From a virus: a stretch of 35,494 bases of DNA. Of the stretch, positions 15,384-22,788 are shown piece after piece. The stretch's first letter is position 1. Every line of letters begins with the position of its first letter. The translations under genes were made by a program, and so were the position numbers. The notes beneath the pieces are model-generated. The model saw only the letters and a list, made by a program, of their open reading frames with translations, did no database searches and was not told the DNA's origin. The stretch is from the IMG/VR virus record IMGVR_UViG_3300036859_000403, positions 1 through 35,494 of that record. The stretch is one strand, 5' to 3'.

Positions 15384-17374
15384 TGGCGGCTGAGAGTCTC
15401 ACCCTCGACGGCGTCGAGCTCCACAGCGGCGACTACGCGATCCGCGAGGACTCGCTGCGGATGGACCCCCCAGCCAAGCGCTACGAGTGGGTGGCGGGCG
15501 CGGACGCCGACGGGTCGGCATTGGTGCGCGACCCGTTGTTCGAGAACCGGGAGATCACGTTCCGGCTCGTCGTCCGCGGCCAAACCACCAAGGACGGCGC
15601 GTTGGCGAAGGTCGGGGTGATCGTCGACAAGCTCGAGGAGGCCGAGCGCCAGCCCGACGGCATCGACCTCGTGTGGGCGCCGGCGGACGGCACGAAGACG
15701 GTCACGTTCAAGGTTCTTTCCGGCGAGGTGACGGCGCTGCCGATGGCGCGGTCCGGCGACGGGGCGGGGTACGTCCTCAACAAGCCGATGTTCGACGTCC
15801 GGCTGACGTGCAAGCCGTTCGGCTACGGCGCCGAGGTGACCGGAGCGACGGCGACGTCAAGCAACCCTGTCGTCACGGTCACCCAGGCCAGCGTGACCGG
15901 GGACGTGCCCGCGGAGGGCCGCCTGGTCGTGACCGACATGGCGACCCAGTCGCGGCGGCATGTGGAGTGGGGGTTGCAGTACCGCTACTACGACGCGGCG
16001 ACGGCGCTGCAGATCAACAAGGCGGACATGACGGCGCTCGGCGCGACGAGCGGCACGGTCGCCGGGTCGTACAACGCGAACGTCTGGAGCCTGACCTGCA
16101 GCTCTGCGCCGACGGCGATGGTGTCCACCGGCAACCAGTCGCACATCGGCACGTTCCGCGTAAAGGCGCGCGTCTACGGGCTCGCCGGCCACCGCGTCCG
16201 GCTCAACTGGCAGGAGGGAGACGGCTCGTTCCGGCCGAACCCGTGGGTGACCCTGCCCAAGTTCAACGTCTGGTCGGAGATCGACCTGGGCATCGTCACC
16301 GTTCCCGAGAAGGTCGCGGGCACGCAGCGCTGGACGGGTCGCATCGACGCCTACAGCACCACGCCCGGCGACACGATTCACCTCGACTACCTCGTGTTGG
16401 TCCCGGCCGGCGAGGGGTACGGCCTCGCCCGCGGGACCTACTCCGATATCCCGGGTTCGCTCGTCGCCCGCGACGAGTTCAACAACGCCACCGCCGGAGT
16501 CAACCTCGACGCGCGCGCCGCGCCGCTCGGCGGCAGCTGGGTGACATCCGGCTCCACGACCGACCTGCAGACCTACGACACGGCCGACGACATGGAGGTC
16601 GTGCAACGCTCGACGACCGGCGACACCGGCTCCGGGCGCTTCGCGATCCTCGGGTCGACGAGCTACACCGACGTCGACGTCAGCGTGAAGGCGCGGTCGG
16701 TCACCTTCCCGGCCAACCACTCGCACGTCGCGTCGGCGATCGCGCGGTGGGTGGACTCCTCAAACCGCATCGAGGCGCGCCTGTCGGCCGGCGACACCGT
16801 CCAGACGTTCCAGCTACGCAAGGTCGTAGCCGGCGTCGCGACGATGCTCGACTACCACGCCTGGTCGCCGGTGTACGAGAACGGCTGGTACAAGCTGCGC
16901 CTCTTGTGCTTCGCCTCCGGGCGGCTGATCGCCGAGCTGCGCGACAACGACGACGGTCTGCTCCTCCAGTTGCAGGCGCAGGCAAGCGAGGCGGCGACCG
17001 GCGGCAGCCTGCAGACCGGCAAGCCTGGGTTCGGCGACTTCAACTCGGGCTCGGCGGGCGGCCGGCGCGAGTACGACGAGTTCAAGGTCGCCACCCCGCC
17101 ATCGGAGCCCGTCGTCGTCTACTCGGGGCGCAAAGCCGAGTTCCGCCACGACGACCAGCTCCGCCAGGACAGCACCGGCACCTACTACGGAGCGATCCCG
17201 TCGTACCGCGGCTCGCGGTTCCTGCTCCCCCCGGCCGGCGATGAGAGCCGGACAAGCCGCGTCCTCATCAAGGCGCGCCGCAACGACAACGACGTGGCGG
17301 ACGACACCACCGTGACGGACAGCACGAAGGTCGAGCTATTTTGGAAGCCACGGTATCTCGTCGTGGCGCGCTAG
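15383..17374 (+). CDS. Distal tail / minor tail protein with lectin-like domain
   Basis: A 663-residue protein starting in a one-base TGATG overlap with the tape measure. Residues 1-155 resemble a distal-tail domain (SLTLDGVELHSGDYAIREDS, LFENREITFRLVVRG, VRLTCKPFGYG). Residues about 370-570 look like a concanavalin/LamG-type beta sandwich (DEFNNATAG, GSTSYTDVDVSVKARSVTF, YENGWYKLRLLCFASG, REYDEFKVA), which in tail proteins often binds sugars. It is likely at the tail tip and may contact the host surface. The stop shares CTAG with the stop of a reverse gene. Confidence 0.8.
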   Translation: MAAESLTLDGVELHSGDYAIREDSLRMDPPAKRYEWVAGADADGSALVRDPLFENREITFRLVVRGQTTKDGALAKVGVIVDKLEEAERQPDGIDLVWAPADGTKTVTFKVLSGEVTALPMARSGDGAGYVLNKPMFDVRLTCKPFGYGAEVTGATATSSNPVVTVTQASVTGDVPAEGRLVVTDMATQSRRHVEWGLQYRYYDAATALQINKADMTALGATSGTVAGSYNANVWSLTCSSAPTAMVSTGNQSHIGTFRVKARVYGLAGHRVRLNWQEGDGSFRPNPWVTLPKFNVWSEIDLGIVTVPEKVAGTQRWTGRIDAYSTTPGDTIHLDYLVLVPAGEGYGLARGTYSDIPGSLVARDEFNNATAGVNLDARAAPLGGSWVTSGSTTDLQTYDTADDMEVVQRSTTGDTGSGRFAILGSTSYTDVDVSVKARSVTFPANHSHVASAIARWVDSSNRIEARLSAGDTVQTFQLRKVVAGVATMLDYHAWSPVYENGWYKLRLLCFASGRLIAELRDNDDGLLLQLQAQASEAATGGSLQTGKPGFGDFNSGSAGGRREYDEFKVATPPSEPVVVYSGRKAEFRHDDQLRQDSTGTYYGAIPSYRGSRFLLPPAGDESRTSRVLIKARRNDNDVADDTTVTDSTKVELFWKPRYLVVAR

Positions 17375-17790
17375 CAGTCGAGCCCGTGACACCGGCGTTG
17401 GACTTGGCGCTCGTGCTCGGCGTCGAACCCGGCATCGAGTTCCGCGTCATCCAGCTCGCGCTGTAGCTGTTCGCCAGCGTTGCTGAGGTCGCCGACGGCG
17501 CGTTCGATCTGGGTCATCTGCCAGATGCCGCACGCCATCGCGGCGGCCGACAGCACGGTCGCCCACGCAGCCATCTGGCGACGTTCGCCGTTGAGCTTTG
17601 TCGCGGTGCGACGACCGACAAAGCTGAGTACGACTCCCACGAGGGCGAGCGCCAGAGTGATCGGGTAGACGATCGCCATCACCAGCCCGAAGGCGAGCGC
17701 GGCCAGCGCGAAGATCAGCGCGGCTAGGGCAGGCCCGTTGCTGGCGCTCTTGACGTAGATGACCTGCGGTGAGTCGGGTGTTGTGTTCAT
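17371..17790 (-). CDS. Reverse-strand membrane protein (moron-like)
   Basis: A 139-residue protein encoded on the reverse strand inside the tail module. It has about three hydrophobic helices (ALAALIFALAALAFGLVMAI, TLALALVGVVLSFVG, WATVLSAAAMACGIW) and an acidic, helical C terminus (LQRELDDAELDAGF) that could form a coiled coil. The pattern of two tight helices then a third resembles DUF4190-like proteins. It starts in an ATGA overlap with the ribbon-helix-helix gene upstream, so the two form an operon. It is a candidate lysogeny-expressed accessory gene, possibly for exclusion; function unproven. Confidence 0.75.
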   Translation of the reverse strand: MNTTPDSPQVIYVKSASNGPALAALIFALAALAFGLVMAIVYPITLALALVGVVLSFVGRRTATKLNGERRQMAAWATVLSAAAMACGIWQMTQIERAVGDLSNAGEQLQRELDDAELDAGFDAEHERQVQRRCHGLDC

Positions 17791-17957
17791 GGCTCCCTCT
17801 CGTTGTCGACGTCTTCGGTGGGGAGCTTGAATCCGACGCCGCCTGCCAGCAGCACGACCGCGAGCTGGTTGAGCGAGACGCCCTGCTCGCGGGCGCGTCG
17901 CACGAGCTCGTCGTGGAGAGCTGGCGGCATCCGGACTAGAACCTTTCCCTTCCCCAT
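17787..17957 (-). CDS. Ribbon-helix-helix DNA-binding protein (reverse)
   Basis: A 56-residue protein with a strand VLVRMPPALHDELVRRAREQ followed by VSLNQLAVVLLAGGVGF, the ribbon-helix-helix pattern of HicB/Arc-type proteins. Such dimers bind palindromic DNA and usually repress their own operon. The start is about five bases from the predicted transcription start, nearly leaderless. It overlaps the following membrane protein gene by four bases. The fold is well supported; a toxin is not evident, so an antitoxin role is not claimed. Confidence 0.75.
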   Translation of the reverse strand: MGKGKVLVRMPPALHDELVRRAREQGVSLNQLAVVLLAGGVGFKLPTEDVDNEREP

Positions 17958-17968
17958 CAGGGAGCATG

Positions 17969-17996
17969 ATGATAGCGCATATGCTAGCGGGGTCAA
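17969..17996 (-). promoter_or_regulatory. Promoter of the reverse RHH/membrane operon
   Basis: On the reverse strand, TTGACC (plus 17991-17996) is followed after 16 bases by TATCAT (plus 17969-17974), close to the vegetative consensus. The spacer contains the palindrome GCATATGC (17977-17984), a likely operator for the adjacent ribbon-helix-helix protein. The promoter lies just before the forward gene starting at 18001. Confidence 0.6.
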
Positions 17997-18000
17997 GCGG

Positions 18001-19641
18001 ATGAGCCAAAAGCCGCCCCTCGAGCTCTCCGTCGTTATCACCGCCCCCGACGGCACCGAGCACCACTGGGCGTCCCACAAGGCCGCCCAGGACCGCCCGT
18101 CCGGCGTCCAGTTCTCGACCGCGTCGATGGACGGGTTCAAGACGGCGAGCCTCACCCTGCCTCGCCGCATCGACCTTGACTGGCCCGACCTCAACCTGTT
18201 CGACGACGTCGCCCTCATCGGCGCGGACGGCAGCGTCGCCTATGAGGGGCGGGTGAGCGCGCAACCGCGCCAGCTCGACGCCAGCCACAGCATCACCGTC
18301 CAGGCCGTCGGGTGGATGGCCCACGCCAAGGACCGCAAGCTCACTGAGATCTACGTCGACCGGGACTTCGGCCACTGGGGGCCGGTCAGCGTCCAGTACC
18401 GGTTCAACAACGGGGCGAGCTTCGCGCAAACCGACCCGACCGTCCTGCAGGACGCCGATACGGGTCAGCCGGCGCTTGAGCAGGGCGTCGTGGGTGACTG
18501 GGACGCGACGGGCCAGCCGGACGCCGAGGCGGTGTATGACGCGCGGGGGATCGCGATCGGGTCGCTGTACTACGCGTGGAAGAAGTCCGGCAGCGTCGAC
18601 AACACGCTGGCGGGTTGGAAGTGGAACACGGTCCTCGCCCCGGACGACACGCTCGCCACCGGCGACCTGACCGCGAACCTGCGGGCGGCGGGGCCGGGGA
18701 CGGGAACCCTGACCGCGACCACATCCTCGCGGAAGTACGCGGCGACCCAGTTTTACTGGGATGGCGGCGTATCGACGGCGAAGGGCGTCCGGTACAGCAT
18801 CTTCTGGACCGTCCTCGCCGTCTACGGCAACCATGGGTTGACGAAGCGCGGGACGAACAGCGCGACCGAGGCGCAGGGGTTCTACGCCAGCGACGTGATC
18901 AAGAACATCGCTGGCCGGTTCTGCCCCAAGCTCAACACGGCCGGCGTGCAGGACACCACGTACGCGATTCCGCAGCTCGCGTTCATCGACCCCGTCCACC
19001 CGTACGACGCGTTCCTGGCGTGCAACGCCTACCACCTGTGGCGGCTCGCGGTGTGGGAGAACAAGACCCTCACGTACGGGCCGGTCGACCTGTCGGACTA
19101 CGACTGGCAGGTGCGGCTGTCGGACCCGGGGGTGACCGTCGAACTGCAGGGCGACGATACGTCGAGCCTCGCGAACGGGATCGTCGTCACCTTCCAGGAC
19201 GTCAACAAGGGCGCCCAGCGCCGGCTGACGCCGGACGACCACAGCGAGCTCGCCGATGACGCGGTGGAGAACCCCGCGAACCGGGCGGGCCTGCAGGTGT
19301 GGACGGAGATCCCGTTGAGCGCGCCGACCACTGAGGACGCGGCGTTGCAGATCGGCCGGATCGCGCTCGCCGAGTTCAACCAGCCCAAGGCGCCCGGGAC
19401 GATCACCGTCCGCGGCCACATCCGCGACCGCGCCGGGCATTGGCAGCCCGTTTGGCGAGTGCGAGCCGACGACACCATCGCGATCGTCGACCACCCCAAC
19501 GACCGGCCGCGGCTCGTGCAGGAGACGTCGTACAGCCACGACAGCCAGACGATGCAGATCGCGGTCGACGGCTCCTTTAAACGCCTCGACGCGGTGCTCG
19601 ACCGCTTAGGAACGGCGTTGAGCGCGGCGAACCTCGCGTGA
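18001..19641 (+). CDS. Minor tail protein, tail-tip hub-like
   Basis: A 546-residue protein that begins MSQKPPLELSVVITAPDGTE. Residues 30-115 (VQFSTASMDGFKTASLTLPR, ADGSVAYEGRVSAQPRQLD, ITVQAVGWMAHAKD) resemble the N-terminal hub domain of siphovirus tail-associated proteins. The middle has beta-rich segments and the end has IAIVDHPNDRPRLVQETSYS. Its place after the distal-tail gene fits a baseplate hub or central tip. No peptidase motif is evident. No strong ribosome site precedes the ATG, perhaps because the reverse cassette separates it from the upstream tail gene. Confidence 0.75.
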   Translation: MSQKPPLELSVVITAPDGTEHHWASHKAAQDRPSGVQFSTASMDGFKTASLTLPRRIDLDWPDLNLFDDVALIGADGSVAYEGRVSAQPRQLDASHSITVQAVGWMAHAKDRKLTEIYVDRDFGHWGPVSVQYRFNNGASFAQTDPTVLQDADTGQPALEQGVVGDWDATGQPDAEAVYDARGIAIGSLYYAWKKSGSVDNTLAGWKWNTVLAPDDTLATGDLTANLRAAGPGTGTLTATTSSRKYAATQFYWDGGVSTAKGVRYSIFWTVLAVYGNHGLTKRGTNSATEAQGFYASDVIKNIAGRFCPKLNTAGVQDTTYAIPQLAFIDPVHPYDAFLACNAYHLWRLAVWENKTLTYGPVDLSDYDWQVRLSDPGVTVELQGDDTSSLANGIVVTFQDVNKGAQRRLTPDDHSELADDAVENPANRAGLQVWTEIPLSAPTTEDAALQIGRIALAEFNQPKAPGTITVRGHIRDRAGHWQPVWRVRADDTIAIVDHPNDRPRLVQETSYSHDSQTMQIAVDGSFKRLDAVLDRLGTALSAANLA

Positions 19642-19642
19642 G

Positions 19643-19900
19643 GTGGGCTGTTTGTTGGGACTGACCTGGCCGTGGGGGAAGGCGAGTGACCCTGCCCCCG
19701 ACCCGATGACCAAGCGCGAGCGGGAGATTCTTCATGGCCTCGGGAATGCCCTGCACCTGATCTCCGGGTTCGCGGAGGTGGTCATCGCTCGCCCCGAATT
19801 CGACAGGGAGGAGTCGATGAAGGACGTGGGGCAGATCTACGAGAACGCGCAGCGGGCGATCGTGCTGTTCCGGGAGTTGCGGAAGCTCAGGCAGCCATGA
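19643..19900 (+). CDS. Small helical protein resembling a kinase DHp hairpin
   Basis: An 85-residue protein from GTG 19643, or 64 residues from ATG 19706. The core reads EILHGLGNALHLISGFAEVV, then a loop, then IYENAQRAIVLFRELRKL: two helices in the pattern of a histidine kinase DHp domain, with a His in the place of the phospho-accepting His of H-E-L-N-N. No ATPase domain follows. The resemblance is read by eye and could be a chance helical hairpin. It lies between tail and lysis genes and overlaps the next gene by ATGA. Confidence 0.65.
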   Translation: MGCLLGLTWPWGKASDPAPDPMTKREREILHGLGNALHLISGFAEVVIARPEFDREESMKDVGQIYENAQRAIVLFRELRKLRQP

Positions 19901-20118
19901 CCGACGAAGAGCCACGACGGCACCTGGGCTCGGAGGAGCTGCTCATCCGCATCGACGAGCGCACCCAGGCGATGGCTCAGGAGGTCAAGGAGGTCAAGCA
20001 GTCGATGATCGGCCGGGCCGAGTTCACGCCGGTCAAGCTCATCGCCTACGGGCTAGTGTCCGTCGTGCTGCTCGCTGTTCTCACCGCCGTCATCGCCCAG
20101 GTCGTCGTGACCAAGTGA
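19897..20118 (+). CDS. Small membrane protein, holin-like candidate
   Basis: A 73-residue protein with a charged helical N-terminal half (IRIDERTQAMAQEVKEVKQS) and a single C-terminal membrane segment (LIAYGLVSVVLLAVLTAVIA) ending VVVTK. This layout matches XhlA-like haemolysin/holin helper proteins in lysis cassettes. It starts in an ATGA overlap and abuts the zinc-ribbon gene. A second holin candidate lies after the endolysin, so this one may be the partner. Class assigned on topology alone. Confidence 0.65.
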   Translation: MTDEEPRRHLGSEELLIRIDERTQAMAQEVKEVKQSMIGRAEFTPVKLIAYGLVSVVLLAVLTAVIAQVVVTK

Positions 20119-20490
20119 ATGGCGCAGCGGCACTGCCAGGCGTGTGGCCGTGCCCTGGCGCCCAGTGCTCATCACGCACGCAAATACTGTGAGCATGGCT
20201 GCGATGCCCGCCGATGCCCCGACTGTGGGGCGCCGACCTTCAAGCGCTGGGTGCGCTGTAGACGTTGTGCGGGCAGACATCGCAGCGGCGAATCGCCGGA
20301 TCTGAGCCCGCGTGAGCGAGCCGTTCTTCGGGGCGTAGCGATGGGCCTGACCAATCGCCAGATCGGCGGGCAGCTCTATATCAGCCACAAGACCGTAGAG
20401 ATCCATCTCTATCGGGCGTGCCGGAAGCTGGAGTGCCACGGGCGGGCCGCTGCCGTCGCCGAGGCGATGCGTCGAGGGCTGATCGAGTGA
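20119..20490 (+). CDS. Zinc-ribbon plus LuxR-type HTH protein
   Basis: A 123-residue protein with eight cysteines in the first 52 residues (CQACGRAL, YCEHGC, RRCPDCGAPT, RCRRC), suggesting one or two zinc ribbons. Residues about 61-123 are a GerE/LuxR-type helix-turn-helix: LSPRERAVLRGVAMGLTNRQ, IGGQLYISHKTVEIHLYRAC, then AVAEAMRRGLI. It has no receiver domain, so it is not a classical two-component regulator. It sits directly before the endolysin and may control late or lysis genes; the target is unknown. The start directly follows the upstream stop. Confidence 0.85.
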   Translation: MAQRHCQACGRALAPSAHHARKYCEHGCDARRCPDCGAPTFKRWVRCRRCAGRHRSGESPDLSPRERAVLRGVAMGLTNRQIGGQLYISHKTVEIHLYRACRKLECHGRAAAVAEAMRRGLIE

Positions 20491-20509
20491 CCGTAAGAAA
20501 GGAGTGCCA

Positions 20510-21028
20510 ATGGCTTTGACCCCTCGGGGCCGCGCCCTGCGCTGGATGACCCGCCACCGCGGTTGCACCGAGCAGCCGCCCAACAGCAACACCGACCAGC
20601 GACGCGATGGCATCCACGCCGCCCAAGTGCGCCTCGGCGCGTGGCTGGTCTCTCAGCCGTGGTGCGGAGTGTGGTGTGCCAATGCGCTGGCGGCCGCCGG
20701 CGTGCGCGGCGTCACCAGCCGCCTGGCCTCCGTCTCGCTCATCGAGCAGGACGCCCGCGCGGGGCATGCGCCCTTTCGCGGGTGGACGACCGACCCTTCG
20801 AAGGTGCTGCGCGGCGACCTGGTCGTCATGTTCGGCCGCGGCGTGCACGTCGAGATGGTCCGCCACGTCGACCGGCGGCGTGGGCTGCTTGTAAACGAGG
20901 CCGGCAATACCTCTGCAGGTAGCGCGGGGTCCCAGAGCAACGGCGGAGGAAGCTACCGCCGGGTCCGCTCTCTCCGCGACGTGTGGGGATTCGCCCTCGT
21001 GGATTACGGGGAGCGAGGGCCGGGCTGA
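20510..21028 (+). CDS. Endolysin, CHAP/NlpC-type cysteine hydrolase
   Basis: A 172-residue protein with a cysteine-peptidase-like catalytic order: Cys52/Cys56 in PWCGVWCANAL, His113 in GVHVEMV, and a polar residue in LVNEAGNTS near 128-135, plus the GDLVVMF strand before the His. These are seen in CHAP- and NlpC/P60-like amidases that cut peptide cross-links. The ATG at 20510 follows AAAGGAG at 20498-20504; a GTG at 20504 overlaps that site and is less likely. No separate wall-binding domain is seen. It overlaps the HNH gene by one base. Confidence 0.8.
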   Translation: MALTPRGRALRWMTRHRGCTEQPPNSNTDQRRDGIHAAQVRLGAWLVSQPWCGVWCANALAAAGVRGVTSRLASVSLIEQDARAGHAPFRGWTTDPSKVLRGDLVVMFGRGVHVEMVRHVDRRRGLLVNEAGNTSAGSAGSQSNGGGSYRRVRSLRDVWGFALVDYGERGPG

Positions 21029-21495
21029 TGGCTGCGCGGAAGAACATCACGAGGATTCCCGCCGTCGACCGGATCCTCGACCGGGTTCTCGTACACGCTG
21101 ATGGTTGCTGGGAGTTCACGGGTGCGACCACGGCTGGCTACGGCATGGTCATGCTCGGCCGAGGCGTCGGGACGGCGCGCGCTCACCGCGTCGTCTACGA
21201 GGACTGCGTTGGTCCGATCCCGGCCGGGATGACGCTTGATCACCTCTGTCACAACACCCGTTGCGTCAACCCCGGCCACCTTGAGCCGACCACGCGGCGG
21301 GAGAACACGCTGCGCCAGTGGGCTGCTGGGCGCAGCAATGCCGGCGCCGCAAACCGCGCCAAGACGCACTGCAAGCACGGCCATCCCTTCGACGGGGCCA
21401 ACACCTACCACTATGACCGCCAGCGGCGTTGCCGAGCGTGCTCTCGCGAGAACGCCCGTCGCTATGCAGCGCGCCGGAAGGAGGCACTCCCATGA
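21028..21495 (+). CDS. HNH endonuclease in lysis region
   Basis: A 155-residue protein with an HNH_3-type core: CWEFTGATTAGYGMV, AHRVVYEDCVGPIPAGM, LDHLCHNTRCVNPGHLEPTT, then a zinc-type CKHGHPFDGANTY and CRACSREN. The catalytic His is in DHLC. Free-standing HNH nucleases of this kind are mobile elements in phages, inserted between genes. It begins in a one-base TGATG overlap with the endolysin and is followed by a tiny gene. Confidence 0.93.
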   Translation: MAARKNITRIPAVDRILDRVLVHADGCWEFTGATTAGYGMVMLGRGVGTARAHRVVYEDCVGPIPAGMTLDHLCHNTRCVNPGHLEPTTRRENTLRQWAAGRSNAGAANRAKTHCKHGHPFDGANTYHYDRQRRCRACSRENARRYAARRKEALP

Positions 21496-21587
21496 CCCTG
21501 CTGTTCGACCCCATCCACCTCGCGGCGCTGGTCGGCCCGTTCGTCGACCTCGTCTGCCAGATCCTCCACCGCCTGCCGCTGCCATGA
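21492..21587 (+). CDS. Tiny 31-residue hydrophobic protein
   Basis: Starts at ATG after the strong site GGAAGGAGG (about 21478-21485), overlaps HNH by ATGA and overlaps the next gene by ATGA. The product, MTLLFDPIHLAALVGPFVDL then a short tail ending RLPLP, is amphipathic or hydrophobic. The strong ribosome site and tight spacing support translation. Role unknown; it could be a lysis accessory. Confidence 0.55.
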   Translation: MTLLFDPIHLAALVGPFVDLVCQILHRLPLP

Positions 21588-22051
21588 CCCCGCTCGCCAA
21601 CCGCATACCCATCCTGGGCGATGTGCTCGACGGGATCCGGACTGGCGCGACAACGACGGGCGTGTCGCCGAAGGCGCTCGCGCCCATCATCGCCGTGGGG
21701 ATCACTTGGGGGCTGAAGAAGGCTGGGCTCAGGCTGCCTGACGAGCTGGTGCTGATCGCTGCGGGGTCTGTGGCTGCTTACCTGCTGCCACCCGGCCGGG
21801 TGGCGCCGCAGAAGCCGGGGGCCGTGCACCCGGACGAGGTGGGCCCAGCGTCCGACGACCTGCTGAACATCCCCGATGAGGTCGCCCAGACGCTCGAGGA
21901 CACCACCGCCACGGCCGGGCGGGCCGTCGGCGAGGCGGGGGACGTGCTCGAGGTCGGCAGCGACGTCGCTGGGATCGCCGCCACGGGCATCGGCCAGTCC
22001 GTCGGGGCGGTGGTGCGCGGACTCGGCGGGCTACTGAGGAGGCGGCGGTGA
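21584..22051 (+). CDS. Putative holin / lysis membrane protein
   Basis: A 155-residue protein with two hydrophobic helices near residues 30-67 (LAPIIAVGITWGLKKAGL and ELVLIAAGSVAAYLLPPG), a pattern of holin-like proteins near endolysin genes in actinophages, with the short hairpin between LGL/LRLP. The C-terminal half is acidic then glycine-rich and ends in basic RRRR. It is the better of the two holin candidates. It starts in an ATGA overlap with the tiny gene and overlaps the next gene by GTGA. Confidence 0.6.
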   Translation: MTPLANRIPILGDVLDGIRTGATTTGVSPKALAPIIAVGITWGLKKAGLRLPDELVLIAAGSVAAYLLPPGRVAPQKPGAVHPDEVGPASDDLLNIPDEVAQTLEDTTATAGRAVGEAGDVLEVGSDVAGIAATGIGQSVGAVVRGLGGLLRRRR

Positions 22052-22167
22052 TCGAGCTGCTCGACCGGATCGTGGGGTTGCCGTTCGCGTGGGCGTTCGC
22101 GGCTGCCGCCCACGTCTGCGAGACGATCCAGCGGCTGCGGGCTTTGCGTGACGGCGGGCCGTGGTGA
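22048..22167 (+). CDS. Tiny 39-residue protein
   Basis: Starts at GTG after GAGGAGG (22036-22042) and overlaps the holin candidate by four bases. It reads VIELLDRIVGLPFAWAFAAA then a short basic tail, one hydrophobic helix with amphipathic ends. It is likely a small membrane protein of the lysis operon. No family recognised. Confidence 0.55.
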   Translation: MIELLDRIVGLPFAWAFAAAAHVCETIQRLRALRDGGPW

Positions 22168-22215
22168 TCTGATGCGCCGCCCGCTGAGATGTACCAACCC
22201 AAAAGGAGGACGATA

Positions 22216-22305
22216 ATGAGGATCCATCAGGAGACGCCTCCGGAGGAGCCCGGCGAGCCCGAGCCTGAGCCGGCCCCGGACGAGCCCGACACCGAAGACG
22301 AGTAG
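22216..22305 (+). CDS. Acidic proline/glutamate-rich 29-residue peptide
   Basis: Starts at ATG with a very strong AAAAGGAGGA site at 22201-22210. After MRIHQET the product is almost entirely Pro, Glu and Asp (PEEPGEPEPEPAPDEPDTED). About 11 of 29 residues are acidic. The ribosome site argues that it is expressed. Acidic phage peptides sometimes mimic DNA or bind host proteins, but no function can be assigned. Confidence 0.6.
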   Translation: MRIHQETPPEEPGEPEPEPAPDEPDTEDE

Positions 22306-22314
22306 CAACAGAGA

Positions 22315-22363
22315 CTCCTCCCCCTAGGAGACGCGAGCGCCTCGGCCGAAACGCCGGGGCGTT
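22315..22363 (+). terminator. Two weak hairpins after the lysis genes
   Basis: CTCCT (22315-22319) pairs with AGGAG (22326-22330), and AACGCC (22350-22355) pairs with GGCGTT (22358-22363). Neither has a T-run. They lie just beyond the last late gene, where a terminator is expected before the reverse repressor region. Confidence 0.35.
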
Positions 22364-22399
22364 CGCCGTTAAAGAACCCGAAGGTACGATGGCCGAGCG

Positions 22400-22630
22400 T
22401 TGACCTCTGACCACGTTGAGATCCCGCTCTACCGTCACGACGGCTCACTTGCAGGCGTCGCGAAAGTCGACCTGCACCGTGCTCCCCCGCGTGCGAATTC
22501 ATCCGTATTGTGGCGGGCTGCCGGTGGGGTTCTGTCGTGTACGAAGGGACGGGCGCAGGGATGTTCGGGCGAAGGACGAAGCGAAGAACCAAGAGCGCGA
22601 TCGACGCCGAAGCTCAGGCCTGGGGAATGA
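22400..22630 (+). pseudogene. Possible remnant ORF, HNH/AP2-like start
   Basis: An open stretch from TTG 22400 encodes TSDHVEIPLYRHDGSLAGVA, resembling the opening of actinobacterial HNH/AP2-type proteins (IPL..dGs..a.VD). After about 25 residues the resemblance stops and the sequence becomes arginine- and glycine-rich. It overlaps the next small ORF in another frame. It may be a truncated nuclease, or chance. Around it, 22306-22560 holds no convincing intact gene. Confidence 0.25.
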
Positions 22631-22788
22631 TCGCCGACGCCGCAGCGCAGGCGATCAAGCTCCCTGGGCTTTCCGAGGACGAGAAGAGGCCGATCCGCCG
22701 AGTGCTGGTGAGCGCGAGCGTCGCCGCTGGGCGGCCTCCTGCGCAGCTTGTCCAGCAACGTCCCGCGGATCGGCAGCTTGCGGGATAG
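22561..22788 (+). CDS. Possible 75-residue protein convergent with repressor
   Basis: From ATG 22561, a basic start (FGRRTKRRTKSAIDAEAQAW) and helix (MIADAAAQAIKLPGLSEDEK) are plausible protein. The last 134 bases overlap the reverse repressor gene in antisense, and the C-terminal sequence there looks less natural. The upstream GCAGGG is a weak ribosome site. Either this ORF or the C terminus of the repressor may be spurious in the overlap. Confidence 0.35.
   Translation: MFGRRTKRRTKSAIDAEAQAWGMIADAAAQAIKLPGLSEDEKRPIRRVLVSASVAAGRPPAQLVQQRPADRQLAG

Noticed and set aside
17371-19539. 722-codon reverse frame over the tail-tip hub gene
   Set aside because: Only its last 139 codons (17371-17790) have a proper start, coupling and membrane pattern; the rest is antisense to a structural gene.
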